From Actinomycetales bacterium (GTDB taxonomy: Bacteria; Actinomycetota; Actinomycetes; Actinomycetales; Dermatophilaceae): a stretch of 64,000 nt of DNA. Positions within the stretch are counted from its first letter, which is position 1, and every line of letters starts with the position of its first letter. Both the position numbers and the translations under genes were made by a program. The stretch lies in NCBI GenBank assembly GCA_002748155.1, contig PDRO01000005.1, positions 124,001 to 188,000 on the forward strand. The letters are read 5' to 3'. The notes under the pieces were generated by a model. It did not search any database. It saw only the letters and a program-made list of their open reading frames with translations, and was not told the DNA's origin. Positions 34,017 through 42,681 of the stretch are shown here, in pieces.

Positions 34017-34090
34017 CGGCGGGTCCCGCCGCGCATGTAGCAGGTTCGGCCGGGAATGGTAGCTGCGCAAGCGCTATCGGCGGCCGAACC
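34017..34090 (+). ncRNA. Candidate structured RNA downstream of the RNA helicase gene
   Basis: GGTTCGGCCG (34043-34052) pairs perfectly with CGGCCGAACC (34081-34090). Inside, GGTAGC (34058-34063) pairs with GCTATC (34073-34078), and a GC pair set around GCAA (34067-34070) closes a GNRA tetraloop with one bulged U. Just before lies a 7-bp palindrome CGGCGGG-T-CCCGCCG (34017-34031). The tetraloop exists only on the rightward strand. It sits in the 297-bp gap between the helicase gene and the convergent methyltransferase gene; nothing else recognisable is in that gap. It could be a 3'-UTR element, a terminator or a small RNA. Confidence 0.4.
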
Positions 34091-34251
34091 TACCAAACGT
34101 GGCGCCCCGATTTGCAAGGTGACCTTCAGGCCGGCATCCACGCCCGTGTCACCCAGAACCCGTCAGGGGCTCGTCGGCCACGGCTCCTGACCCCGCTCGA
34201 TCCGCCAACGCCAAGGCCGGGACCAGCCCGGCCGAGGACACCAGATCGGGA

Positions 34252-35205
34252 TCATCGACCCCGATCTGGGGCCGCGACCGCAGCACAGACCCGGGCGATC
34301 TCGGCGATGGTGTCCGGAGTGACCCGGCAGCAGCCACCGACCAACTGGGCCCCCGCGCCCAGCCAGGCCCGCACATCAGCCGGCTGGAAGCCGGCCCGCC
34401 CCGTCCAGGTGCGGCCCGCCGGATCCCAGGTCTCGCCGCTGTTCGGGTAGAGAACGACCGGTTTTCCGCTTGCCGCCGACGCGATCGGGGCTAGGACGCC
34501 GGCGTCGGCCGGGGTAGTGCAGTTCACTCCGCAGGCGATGACGGCCTCGACTCCCCGGGCCATCTCGAACGCGGCACGGGCCGGCTCACCGGAGCGCAGC
34601 CGGTCTCCGACACAGCTGAGGGACACCCAAGCAGGTATGCCGCTCTGGGCCACGAGCTCGATCAGCACCTCGGCTTCGTCGAGACACGGGATCGTCTCCA
34701 CCGCAAGCAGATCGGGCCCAGAATCGACGATGGCCGACAGTCGCCGGGAGTGCCAGTCACGCAAGAACCTGCGCAGTGGCTCGCCGCTGCTGGCGCCGGC
34801 GCCCCGGGCAGGTGCCGGCACGGCATACGTGCCGGTGTATTCCGAGCCGTCTGCGAGGCTCGCGCCGTAGGGCCCGACCGACGCGGCGACCCACCCGGCC
34901 GACGGCCCCATGGCCGCGCGAGCCAACTCGACCGACCGGCGCACCAGGGCCCGAGTGCCGGACGCATCGACCCCGACTGTTGCCAGCCCCTCGAAGGAGA
35001 GTTGATAGCTGGCCGTGATCGCCACCTGGGCACCGGCTGTCGCGAAGTCGGCGTGCGCCGCGTACACCTCATCCGGGGCGTCCATGAGCAGGCGGGCCGA
35101 CCATAGCTGTCCGGACAGGTCGTGCCCCCGGGCCTCGAGCCGAGTGGCCAGGCCGCCGTCGAGCACGACCACTGCCCCGGTTGCCAGGGAGTCGGTCAGC
35201 CCCAC
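34252..35205 (-). CDS. mmuM: Homocysteine S-methyltransferase
   Basis: The 317-residue protein starts with the family signature VVLDGGLATRLEARGHDL. It has the zinc-binding cysteines in ACGVNCTTP and VGGCCRVTP. It should transfer a methyl group from S-methylmethionine (or S-adenosylmethionine) to homocysteine to make methionine. The GTG at 35205 overlaps the ParA stop by 10 nt, so the two are coupled, an odd pairing with no obvious functional link. Length matches the family. Confidence 0.92.
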   Translation of the reverse strand: MGLTDSLATGAVVVLDGGLATRLEARGHDLSGQLWSARLLMDAPDEVYAAHADFATAGAQVAITASYQLSFEGLATVGVDASGTRALVRRSVELARAAMGPSAGWVAASVGPYGASLADGSEYTGTYAVPAPARGAGASSGEPLRRFLRDWHSRRLSAIVDSGPDLLAVETIPCLDEAEVLIELVAQSGIPAWVSLSCVGDRLRSGEPARAAFEMARGVEAVIACGVNCTTPADAGVLAPIASAASGKPVVLYPNSGETWDPAGRTWTGRAGFQPADVRAWLGAGAQLVGGCCRVTPDTIAEIARVCAAVAAPDRGR

Positions 35206-36077
35206 AACCGGGTGGCGAGCTCGGCTGCGACGTCTCGGTATGCCCGGGCGCCTTTGGAATTGCGGGCAGTGCTGAGGATCGATCGCCCGACGGCGGGAGC
35301 TTCCGCGAAGCGGATCGTCTTGGGGATCGGCGGGTTGAAGACCGGCAGGCCATACCGGTCTCCGACGTCGGCGAGCACCGCCTGACTGTGGCTGGATCGC
35401 CCGTCGAACAGCGTGGGTAGCACGCCGAGCACCTGCAGACCCGGGTTGAGCAGCTTCTTCACGTCATCGACGGTGTCGAGCAACTGGCCCACTCCACGAT
35501 GGCTGAGCATCTCGCAGGGCATCGGAATGATCAGACCGTCAGCGGCTGTGAGCGCCGCCAAGGTCAACACCCCGAGGCTGGGTGAGCAATCGAGCAACAC
35601 GATGTCGTAGTCGCCGTCGCCGAGCTCCTCCAGCGCCGACCGGAGCACGAACTCGCGTCCCGGGCGGGCCAGTAACTGGGCCTCGGCACCGGCAAGATCG
35701 ATGACCGAGGGGACCAGGTAGACACCGTCGCCGGCTTCCAGCGCCGCTTCGGAGATCGGCGACTGACCGAGGAACACCTCGTTCACCGAAACCTGGACCG
35801 AGTCGGGGTCGATGCCCAGCGAGAACGTCAGACAAGCCTGCGGATCGAGATCGATCAGCAACACCCGCTTGCCTTGTTCGGCCAGAGCCGCCCCAAGGCT
35901 GGCGACACTCGTCGTCTTGGCCACCCCGCCCTTCTGATTGGCCAACGCGACGACGAACGGCGCGCCCGATCGACGACGAGATCGTTTGATCCGCTTGGGT
36001 TTTCGCTGCTTGTCGGATTTGCCGGCCTGGCCGGGCTTACCGGAACGGGACCCGACACGACGGGCGGACTCGGTCAT
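35196..36077 (-). CDS. ParA/Soj-like ATPase with basic N-terminal extension
   Basis: The 293-residue protein has a very basic N-terminus (KRIKRSRRRSG) followed by a deviant Walker A, NQKGGVAKTTSVASLG, with Ala replacing the usual Gly before Lys. The other motifs, VLLIDLDPQACLTF and IVLLDCSPSLGVLT, are normal. This matches an orphan ParA-like group found away from the chromosomal parAB locus in actinobacteria (from memory Rv3213c). No parB-like gene or parS-like repeats are near. It may position a cargo other than the chromosome. It precedes the methyltransferase gene in the same unit. Confidence 0.88.
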   Translation of the reverse strand: MTESARRVGSRSGKPGQAGKSDKQRKPKRIKRSRRRSGAPFVVALANQKGGVAKTTSVASLGAALAEQGKRVLLIDLDPQACLTFSLGIDPDSVQVSVNEVFLGQSPISEAALEAGDGVYLVPSVIDLAGAEAQLLARPGREFVLRSALEELGDGDYDIVLLDCSPSLGVLTLAALTAADGLIIPMPCEMLSHRGVGQLLDTVDDVKKLLNPGLQVLGVLPTLFDGRSSHSQAVLADVGDRYGLPVFNPPIPKTIRFAEAPAVGRSILSTARNSKGARAYRDVAAELATRLWG

Positions 36078-36119
36078 CAGGGTGCTCCTTCACGGTGTCA
36101 TATGCACGCTAGCGCACGG

Positions 36120-36977
36120 TCACCCGAAGACCTCGGAGCCTTGGCCGCGCTCCCGGATCCTGTAGAAGCTGTCCGGGTCGGTGAGGTGCTCTCCAAGCCG
36201 GGCACGTTTGCCACGACCGTGATAGTCACTCGATCCGGTCACCAGCAGCCCGAGACGGTCGGCCAGCGAGCGCGCCCGCGCGGTGGCGTCGAGATCGTGG
36301 TCAGGGTGTGCGGCCTCGATGCCGACCAGTCCGGCGGACGCGAGGTCTTCGATAGCTGCCTCGCCGAGCCCGCCGCCGGACCGCCCAGCGCGGAACGGGT
36401 GTGCCAAGACCGGAACGCCACCGGCATGCAGGACCACTTCGACTGCTCGATGGGCTTCCGGAGCGTGATAGCGGACGTAGAACGGGCTGTCGTCGGCCAG
36501 CCATTCGGCGAATGCGTCGTCCCGGTGCGCGACGACACCGGCCGCGACCAAGGCATCGGCGATATGCGGTCGCCCAGGTGTCGATCCGGGCGGAGTCCGG
36601 GACCGGACATCACCCACCGTGATCGGTAGCCCGGCGTCAGTGAGCTTGGCCACCATCCGCTCCAGCCGGGTCTGCCGTGACCGTTTGGTCCGGGTGATCT
36701 CCGCGAGCAGAGCCGGGTCGTCGGGATCGACGAGGTAGCCGAGCAGATGCACCGAGTGACCCTCGTGCCGGGCGGAGATCTCCACGCCGGGCAGCACGAG
36801 AACCCCGAGCTCTCGGGCAGCGCTGCCCGCTTCGGCCCAGCCGGCCATCGTGTCGTGGTCGGTGAGGCCGATCACCGCAAGGCCCGCGGCCGATGCCTGG
36901 CGCACCAGATCGGCTGGCGAGTCAGTGCCGTCCGAGCAGGTCGAATGCGTGTGCAGATCGATGCGGATGACGATCAC
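36120..36977 (-). CDS. PHP-domain phosphoesterase (RNase AM/TrpH-like)
   Basis: The protein (285 residues from the GTG at 36977) has PHP metal-binding motifs DLHTHSTCSDGTD, GLTDHDTMAGWAEA, VLAHPFRAG and SSDYHGRGK. Relatives are 3',5'-nucleotide or RNA 5'-end exonucleases. The GTG has a Shine-Dalgarno (AGGAAAGG) butted against it, which is poor. The ATC at 36968, giving MIRIDLHTHS, is 8 nt from that site and matches the usual family N-terminus, so ATC initiation is possible. The thrE stop codon lies 5 nt upstream of the GTG. Confidence 0.88.
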   Translation of the reverse strand: MIVIRIDLHTHSTCSDGTDSPADLVRQASAAGLAVIGLTDHDTMAGWAEAGSAARELGVLVLPGVEISARHEGHSVHLLGYLVDPDDPALLAEITRTKRSRQTRLERMVAKLTDAGLPITVGDVRSRTPPGSTPGRPHIADALVAAGVVAHRDDAFAEWLADDSPFYVRYHAPEAHRAVEVVLHAGGVPVLAHPFRAGRSGGGLGEAAIEDLASAGLVGIEAAHPDHDLDATARARSLADRLGLLVTGSSDYHGRGKRARLGEHLTDPDSFYRIRERGQGSEVFG

Positions 36978-36982
36978 CTTTC

Positions 36983-38476
36983 CTAACCGCTGCTTGCCCC
37001 CGGGGCCCACCGGACCGTGAGTCCGGCCCGTGCCCGGAGCACCAGTTGAGCCATCGATGTGCCCAGAGTGACCCCGGCTGCCATCGCCACCCCGATGCCG
37101 GCCGCCTCGAACAAGATGAAGAGCCCGTCGGCCAGCCCGGCAGCCGTGGGTTCGTTGACCAGTTGAAAGAGCCCCTGATAGATCGCCCGGCCCGGCACCA
37201 GCGGCAGGATGGCTGCGGTAGTCGCCACCAGAGCGGGAACCCGCATTCGCCGCGCCACGAGTTGCGCGAAGAACCCGACGACGAGCGCCGAGACGCCACT
37301 GGCCGACGGAGGACCGGCCCCGATCGCAATACACGCCAAGTGCACCACCCAGGCGGCCCCACCAGCGACCGTGCTGAGCAGGATGGCCCGGAGATTGCCG
37401 TAAGCCGCGATCGCGAACATCCCGGCGATCACACCCGCCGCCGAGATCGCGACCCATGCCGGAGGTGCCCCACCGGGGCTGCTACTGATGTATACCCGCA
37501 GCCCCGAGCGAGTGGCGGCCACGAGCACCGCAACCACGCCGACAACGATGGCGAGAGTGAGCGCGAATACCTCGGCGGCGCGCGCAACAGCCGTGACGTA
37601 GAACCCTTCGATGGCGTCCCGGGCCGCCCCGACGAAGGACAGACCGGACAGCAACACGACGATCCCGGCCGCGACGATGAGCGACGGGTTGAGTCCGAGA
37701 CGCAACTCGGGTGAACCGAAGACGACCGTTCCGGCAGCGACCATGGTGGGGATCGCGGCAGCAACCGCTTGCCTGAAGAACGGCGCGAAACCCACACCGG
37801 CCAGCCAGCGCTGGGCGACCGCCGCGACAACCACACTGACCAGCGACAGGACGGCGATAAGCACCCCGGCACCGAGTTGCACCGCGACGGCGGCGGCCAG
37901 GCAACCCAGTGCCGTGGTGACCACCCACCGGCGGTAAGGATGCGCGGCACTGATCACCGAATCCAGGCGATCCCGGGCCTCGTCGACACCGGGTCGTTCC
38001 GTGGTGAGAGCCTCGATGAGTTCGCGCAACCGCACGTACCGGATGAAGTCCTGGGTCCGCACCGGAACGACCCGCAACAGGGTCATCGGGTCACTCGTGG
38101 GCCCCCGGTGGTAGGAGACGGTCACCGACGAAAAAGTCACGTCGACGTGGATCGACCGCAACCCGTAGGCGTGTGCCACCACCAAGGTGCTCGAGACCGC
38201 CTCGGCCGCCGGGGCACCGGTGGCCAGGAGCGCCACTCCGACCCGAGCCGCGAGATCGACGACGCCCTGGGCGGTCGACCGGTCGACACCGTCCGGCGCT
38301 GCCCAGATCGGGATGGGACCCGACGGCGAGCTGCCGGGCCGCATCACACGTGTGGCTTCCCGACGTGCCACTCCAGCGGCTCGCCCGGTGCGCTGCTGTG
38401 CTCGGCGAGCGACCCGGAACCACCGGGCTGGTCCCAGGAGTCTGTTGACACGGCGGAAGCGGATGCGGTTAGGCAC
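36983..38476 (-). CDS. thrE: ThrE-family threonine/serine exporter
   Basis: The 497-residue product has a soluble N-terminal half with LRSIHVDVTFSSVTVSYHRG, typical of the ThrE N-terminal domain. It then has about ten transmembrane helices, including SGLSFVGAARDAIEGFYVTA and a late ILPLVPGRAIYQGLFQL, both family hallmarks. ThrE exports threonine and serine in Corynebacterium. The GTG at 38476 has GAGAGAG upstream; an earlier GTG two codons upstream is possible. It is divergent from the LysR gene by 36 nt and runs into the PHP gene. Confidence 0.9.
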   Translation of the reverse strand: MPNRIRFRRVNRLLGPARWFRVARRAQQRTGRAAGVARREATRVMRPGSSPSGPIPIWAAPDGVDRSTAQGVVDLAARVGVALLATGAPAAEAVSSTLVVAHAYGLRSIHVDVTFSSVTVSYHRGPTSDPMTLLRVVPVRTQDFIRYVRLRELIEALTTERPGVDEARDRLDSVISAAHPYRRWVVTTALGCLAAAVAVQLGAGVLIAVLSLVSVVVAAVAQRWLAGVGFAPFFRQAVAAAIPTMVAAGTVVFGSPELRLGLNPSLIVAAGIVVLLSGLSFVGAARDAIEGFYVTAVARAAEVFALTLAIVVGVVAVLVAATRSGLRVYISSSPGGAPPAWVAISAAGVIAGMFAIAAYGNLRAILLSTVAGGAAWVVHLACIAIGAGPPSASGVSALVVGFFAQLVARRMRVPALVATTAAILPLVPGRAIYQGLFQLVNEPTAAGLADGLFILFEAAGIGVAMAAGVTLGTSMAQLVLRARAGLTVRWAPGASSG

Positions 38477-38512
38477 CGACACATTCTCTCTCGCGACCGC
38501 TATCGTGCTGGC

Positions 38513-39487
38513 ATGAGCAAGGCGAGCGGGGTGCCGGCGTACACGCTGCACCAGCTGGCTGCATTTGTCGCTGTTGCCGACACCGGCTCGATCGCGGCCG
38601 CCGCCAACCGGCTCCAGCTTTCGCCTTCAGCGGTCCGCGCCAGCCTCGGCGACCTGGAGCGAGTGCTCGGCGCCCACCTGGCAGTACGCCAACGGGCCAA
38701 GGGAGTTGAGCTGACCTCCGCCGGCAAAGCCGTGCTCGCGACCGCACGGATCGTGCTCGCCCAGGCCCTCGATCTGGAGTCGGACATCCGCGGCGAACCC
38801 GGTCAGGTGACCGGTGTCCTGACCATCGGTTGCTATAGCACGCTCGGGCCGACGGTGCTGCCACCCCTTCTCGAGGTTTTCCGGAGACGACACCCGGCTG
38901 TGCGTATCGAGTTGCGTGAGGACACCCTCGATGCACTGCGCGGTGCGATCGATGCTCGTGATGTCGACGTCGCGATGGCCTACGACATCGATCTTCCGAG
39001 GCACTGGGATCGGGTGGTCTGGCATCGCAGCGCACCCCGCGTGCATCTGCCCGCCGACCACCCACAGGTCCAGATGCACCAGCTCGACAGTGATCGCGAT
39101 CCGGCCGAGCCGGTGGGGACGGTGCGCCTGCACGACCTCGCGGACGAACCGATGGTCCTGCTCGACATTCCACCGAGCCGGGAGCATGTGCTCGACGTCT
39201 GCCGCAGTGCCGGGCTGGATCCACGGATCGCCTTGCGCACCGGCAACTACGAGACTGCCCGAGCGTTCGTCGGCCGTGGCCTGGGCTGGGCACTCATGGT
39301 GCAACGCACCCCGACCGGGATCACCTACGAGGGTCGCCAGGTGGTGACCATGGACGTGGTCGACCCGCCACCGCCAACCGTCTCGATCGTTGCGGTCTGG
39401 CCTCGCGAAGCCCGGCTCAGCCGGGCCGCGCAGGCATTCGTCCACCTGGTTTCCGCCACCGCCGACCCTCGGAACGCAGCACCTTAA
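38513..39487 (+). CDS. LysR-family transcriptional regulator
   Basis: The 324-residue protein has the LysR winged helix near the N-terminus (AAFVAVADTGSIAAAANRL then SPSAVRASLGDLERVLG). A periplasmic-binding-like effector domain follows (VLTIGCYSTLGPTVLPPLL). It lies 36 nt from the divergent thrE gene and 105 nt upstream of the aromatic monooxygenase on the same strand, so it could control either. The 3' half of the effector domain contains VGRGLGWALMVQRTP, a common end of the fold. Confidence 0.92.
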   Translation: MSKASGVPAYTLHQLAAFVAVADTGSIAAAANRLQLSPSAVRASLGDLERVLGAHLAVRQRAKGVELTSAGKAVLATARIVLAQALDLESDIRGEPGQVTGVLTIGCYSTLGPTVLPPLLEVFRRRHPAVRIELREDTLDALRGAIDARDVDVAMAYDIDLPRHWDRVVWHRSAPRVHLPADHPQVQMHQLDSDRDPAEPVGTVRLHDLADEPMVLLDIPPSREHVLDVCRSAGLDPRIALRTGNYETARAFVGRGLGWALMVQRTPTGITYEGRQVVTMDVVDPPPPTVSIVAVWPREARLSRAAQAFVHLVSATADPRNAAP

Positions 39488-39592
39488 CACGCTAGAGCCG
39501 CGTTACCTCGTCGACAAGTCGCACTTTTCAGCGGTATACCTCGCACCCCATGATGGTCGGATACCCCAACGGCTTATCAGATGGAGCTGCCC

Positions 39593-41227
39593 ATGGCCAT
39601 GGCCACGATGCCTTCAGTCCCCCCCAAGACCCCACCTGGCGCCTACACCGGCCCGCCGGCCCTGGTGCTCGGTGCCGGGCCCGTGGGGCAGACTGCCGCC
39701 TTGTGCCTGGCTTCATGGGGGGTGCCGGTGATCATGCTCGATCGGCGTCCCGAGCGCGATCCGATCGGATCCAAGGCGCTGTGCCAGCAACGTGACGTGC
39801 TCGACGTGTGGGACCACGTCGGTGCCGGGCGGCAGATCGCTGACGAAGGTGTCACCTGGACGCAGGCGGTCACGCTCTACAAGGACGAGGAACTGTTCAC
39901 CCAAGGCTTCATCGACCGAGGGCGCTCGCCGTTCCCGCCCTTCGTCAACATCGGCCAGAACCGCAGCGAGGAGATCCTCGATGAACGGATCGCCGCCAAC
40001 GATCTGATCACCGTGAAATGGGACCACGATGTCGTCGGTGTCGAGCAGGACGACGAGTCGATCACGCTGATCTGCAACACGTCCGACGGCACCGAAGAGC
40101 GGATCACCGGCGCCTACTGCATGGCCGCCCCCGGCAACATGGGCCACCTGACCCGGGACATGGTCGGGATGAGCTTCGAGGGTGAGACCTTCGAGGACCT
40201 GTTCCTCATCTGCGACATCCGCACCACTCTGCCCGGCTGGGAGCTCGAGCGCCGTTTCTACTTCGACCCGCAGTGGAATCCGGGCCGTCAGGTGCTCATT
40301 CACCCCTGTCCCGACTCGGTCTACCGGATCGATTGGCAGGTTCCGCCGGACTACGACCTCGAGGCCGAGGAGGCCTCCGGCGATTTGGACAAACGGATCC
40401 GCATGATCGTCGGGGACGCCGACTACGAGATCGTCTGGAAGTCGGCCTACCGTTTCCACGCCCGCCAAGTGGATCAGATGGTCCGGGGACGCTTCCTCAT
40501 GGGCGGCGACGGAGCCCACCTGGTGGCCCCCTTCGGCGCCCGGGGCCTGAACTCCGGAGTGCCCGACGCCGAGAACGCCGCGTGGAAGATGGCTTTCGTC
40601 ATGCGTGGCTGGTCCGACCCCTCGATCATCGAGACCTACCACGACGAGCGGCACGCTGCTGCCAAAGAGAACCTCGAAGTCACCGCAGCCACGATGCGCT
40701 TCCTCGTGCCGCAAAACGAGGCCGAGTGGGCCGAGCGTTACCGGATCCTCGAAGCGGCCGGCGACGACCCGGAGATCCGCAAGCAGGTCAACTCCGGGCG
40801 GATGGCCGAAGCGTTCTGGTATGTCGATTCACCGCTGACCACGCCGAGCCCGACACACACCTTCCCGGGTCGCCCACCCAAGGGTGAGGACCCGGAACCG
40901 GCACCAGGCGTCATCGCACCCGATGTCGAAGTCAATATCGACGGAGAGCAGATGCGGATCCGTGAGCTGGCCCGCCGCGGCCTGCTCGCACTGGTCGGCG
41001 CAGCAGCCGACGCCGACTCCGTGACCGCGGCGTTCACCGGCATCCGCTGCCCGGTCACGATCGTCCCTCTGGACCACTGCGATCCCGAAGGTCGCGTCGC
41101 CGAAGCCTTCGACGCGGATGCCCACGACATCTGGGTGATTCGACCCGACGCCCACATCGCCGGAGTCGGAACCACCCCTCAAGAGGCCGCTGAGGTGGCC
41201 CACCGCGCGATTCGCGCACCCCGCTGA
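39593..41227 (+). CDS. FAD-dependent aromatic monooxygenase
   Basis: The protein is a PheA/TfdB-type flavoprotein hydroxylase with the FAD Rossmann motif VLGAGPVGQTAALCLAS, the second FAD motif FLMGGDGAHLVAPFGARG, and a C-terminal thioredoxin-like domain (last 110 residues). It should hydroxylate an aromatic ring using NAD(P)H and oxygen. I chose the ATG at 39593 because GGAG lies 6 nt upstream; a start at 39581 is also open. It is followed at 32 nt by a homogentisate-dioxygenase-family gene, so the product is probably a ring-cleavage substrate such as a hydroquinone-type acid. The true substrate is unknown. Confidence 0.88.
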   Translation: MAMATMPSVPPKTPPGAYTGPPALVLGAGPVGQTAALCLASWGVPVIMLDRRPERDPIGSKALCQQRDVLDVWDHVGAGRQIADEGVTWTQAVTLYKDEELFTQGFIDRGRSPFPPFVNIGQNRSEEILDERIAANDLITVKWDHDVVGVEQDDESITLICNTSDGTEERITGAYCMAAPGNMGHLTRDMVGMSFEGETFEDLFLICDIRTTLPGWELERRFYFDPQWNPGRQVLIHPCPDSVYRIDWQVPPDYDLEAEEASGDLDKRIRMIVGDADYEIVWKSAYRFHARQVDQMVRGRFLMGGDGAHLVAPFGARGLNSGVPDAENAAWKMAFVMRGWSDPSIIETYHDERHAAAKENLEVTAATMRFLVPQNEAEWAERYRILEAAGDDPEIRKQVNSGRMAEAFWYVDSPLTTPSPTHTFPGRPPKGEDPEPAPGVIAPDVEVNIDGEQMRIRELARRGLLALVGAAADADSVTAAFTGIRCPVTIVPLDHCDPEGRVAEAFDADAHDIWVIRPDAHIAGVGTTPQEAAEVAHRAIRAPR

Positions 41228-41259
41228 GCAACGCCTCCCAACCAAAGGAAGTACCCCGA

Positions 41260-42450
41260 ATGCCTTACTACCGCAATGTCGGCAGTGTCCCGCCCAAACG
41301 GCATACCCAACACCGCACACCCGAAGGCGGTCTCTACTACGAAGAGCTCATGGGCGAAGAGGGATTCTCCTCCGACTCGACCCTCATGTACCACAAGTAC
41401 ATTCCGTCCGCGATCCGCGACGTACAGCCCTGGGAACTGCCCGACCAGACCCTCGTGCCCAACGACCCGATGCTGCCGCGGCACTACAAGACCCAAGACC
41501 TGCCCGCCTCCGGCGTTGGCGTCGACCCGGTCAACGGCCGCCGGCTCCTGTTGGGCAACAACGACGTCCGTATCTCCTATGTCGTGGCCAAGGACCCATC
41601 GCCCTACTACCGCAACGCGATGGGTGACGAGCTGCTCTTCGTGCACAGCGGCACGGCTGTCGCGGAGACCGTCTTCGGCGACCTGGAGATCCACGACGGT
41701 GACTACCTCATCATGCCGCGGGCCACGACCCACCGGATCGTGCCGACCGGCGACGCGCCGTTGCGGATCTACGCCATGGAGACCAACAGCCACGTCATGC
41801 CGGCACGCAACTACCTCTCTCGCCACGGTCAGTTGCTCGAGCACGCACCCTTCTGCGAGCGCGACTTCCGCACACCGACGGACCCCTACATCGTCGAAGA
41901 GCGCGACGTGCCGGTGCACATCAAGCACTGGAAGGCCGGTGCCCCCGGTGGCATCGGTGGCACCGTGCACGTGCAGCCGCATCACCCCTTCGACGTGGTC
42001 GGTTGGGACGGTTGCCTGTGGCCGTACGTCATGAACATCAGCGACTACGAGCCGCTCACCGGCCGGGTGCACCAGCCGCCGCCGACCCACCAGATCTTCG
42101 AGTCCCACAACGTTGTCTACTGCAACTTCGTGCCACGCAAGGTCGACTACCACCCGCTGGCGATCCCGGTCCCCTACTACCACTCCAACGTCGACAGCGA
42201 CGAGGTGATGTTCTACTCGGCCGGCAACTACGAGGCTCGCAAGGGCTCGGGGATCGAAGTCGGCTCGATCTCGCTGCACCCGATGGGCCACGCCCACGGC
42301 CCGCAGCCGGGCGCTTTCGAGAGCTCGATCGGCGTCGAGTACTTCAACGAGACAGCGGTCATGGTCGACACGTTCGCGCCGTTGCTCATCGGTGAAGGCG
42401 CTCTGGCGGTCGAAGCGCCGGAATACCGCTCTTCCTGGAACGTCGACTGA
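41260..42450 (+). CDS. Homogentisate 1,2-dioxygenase family ring-cleavage enzyme
   Basis: The ATG follows AAAGGAAG and gives a 396-residue double-cupin protein. The iron ligands typical of homogentisate dioxygenase are visible: YYHSNVDSDEVMFY (His and Glu) and SLHPMGHAHGPQPG (His). It opens aromatic rings of homogentisate type. The maleylacetoacetate isomerase and fumarylacetoacetase that would complete the route are not in the window. It is paired with the upstream monooxygenase, and a long GC-rich inverted repeat follows it. Confidence 0.85.
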   Translation: MPYYRNVGSVPPKRHTQHRTPEGGLYYEELMGEEGFSSDSTLMYHKYIPSAIRDVQPWELPDQTLVPNDPMLPRHYKTQDLPASGVGVDPVNGRRLLLGNNDVRISYVVAKDPSPYYRNAMGDELLFVHSGTAVAETVFGDLEIHDGDYLIMPRATTHRIVPTGDAPLRIYAMETNSHVMPARNYLSRHGQLLEHAPFCERDFRTPTDPYIVEERDVPVHIKHWKAGAPGGIGGTVHVQPHHPFDVVGWDGCLWPYVMNISDYEPLTGRVHQPPPTHQIFESHNVVYCNFVPRKVDYHPLAIPVPYYHSNVDSDEVMFYSAGNYEARKGSGIEVGSISLHPMGHAHGPQPGAFESSIGVEYFNETAVMVDTFAPLLIGEGALAVEAPEYRSSWNVD

Positions 42451-42502
42451 CGTTCACGTGAGCTGGACCGACCGGAAGACCGGCCAGTCCGACCCCACCT
42501 CT

Positions 42503-42545
42503 CGGGCTGGGCGGGAGCCTTGAGACCCCTGACCCGCCCAGCCCG
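42503..42545 (+). terminator. 13-bp inverted repeat, probable terminator of the aromatic operon
   Basis: CGGGCTGGGCGGG (42503-42515) pairs perfectly with CCCGCCCAGCCCG (42533-42545) across a 17-nt loop, 52 nt after the dioxygenase stop. No T-tract follows. It ends two bases before the 74-nt repeated element begins, so the two may be linked. Confidence 0.65.
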
Positions 42546-42546
42546 G

Positions 42547-42620
42547 GAGTAAGCGCTTGAGTGGTCACAAATCCCGTGACTCGGGCCCCAGCCCGGTGCA
42601 ATCGGCGCTCGACTGTGCAG
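42547..42620 (+). repeat. 74-nt repeated intergenic element, copy A (upstream of glpK)
   Basis: This stretch aligns without gaps to 57285-57358 at 55 of 74 positions by my count. Conserved blocks are GAGTAANCGCTTGANTGGTC at the left, CGTGAC in the middle, and CGCTCNACTGTGCAG at the right; the segment at element positions 21-28 varies. It lies 61 nt upstream of the glpK ATG in a 231-bp gap. In this copy TCAC and GTGACTC could form a small hairpin. Function is unknown; a regulator site or mobile-repeat remnant is possible. Confidence 0.6.
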
Positions 42621-42681
42621 TTTTGCGCCGGGCCGTGCGTCATGGAGCTTGGGAGTATGCCGATATGCCAGGCTGAGTCCC

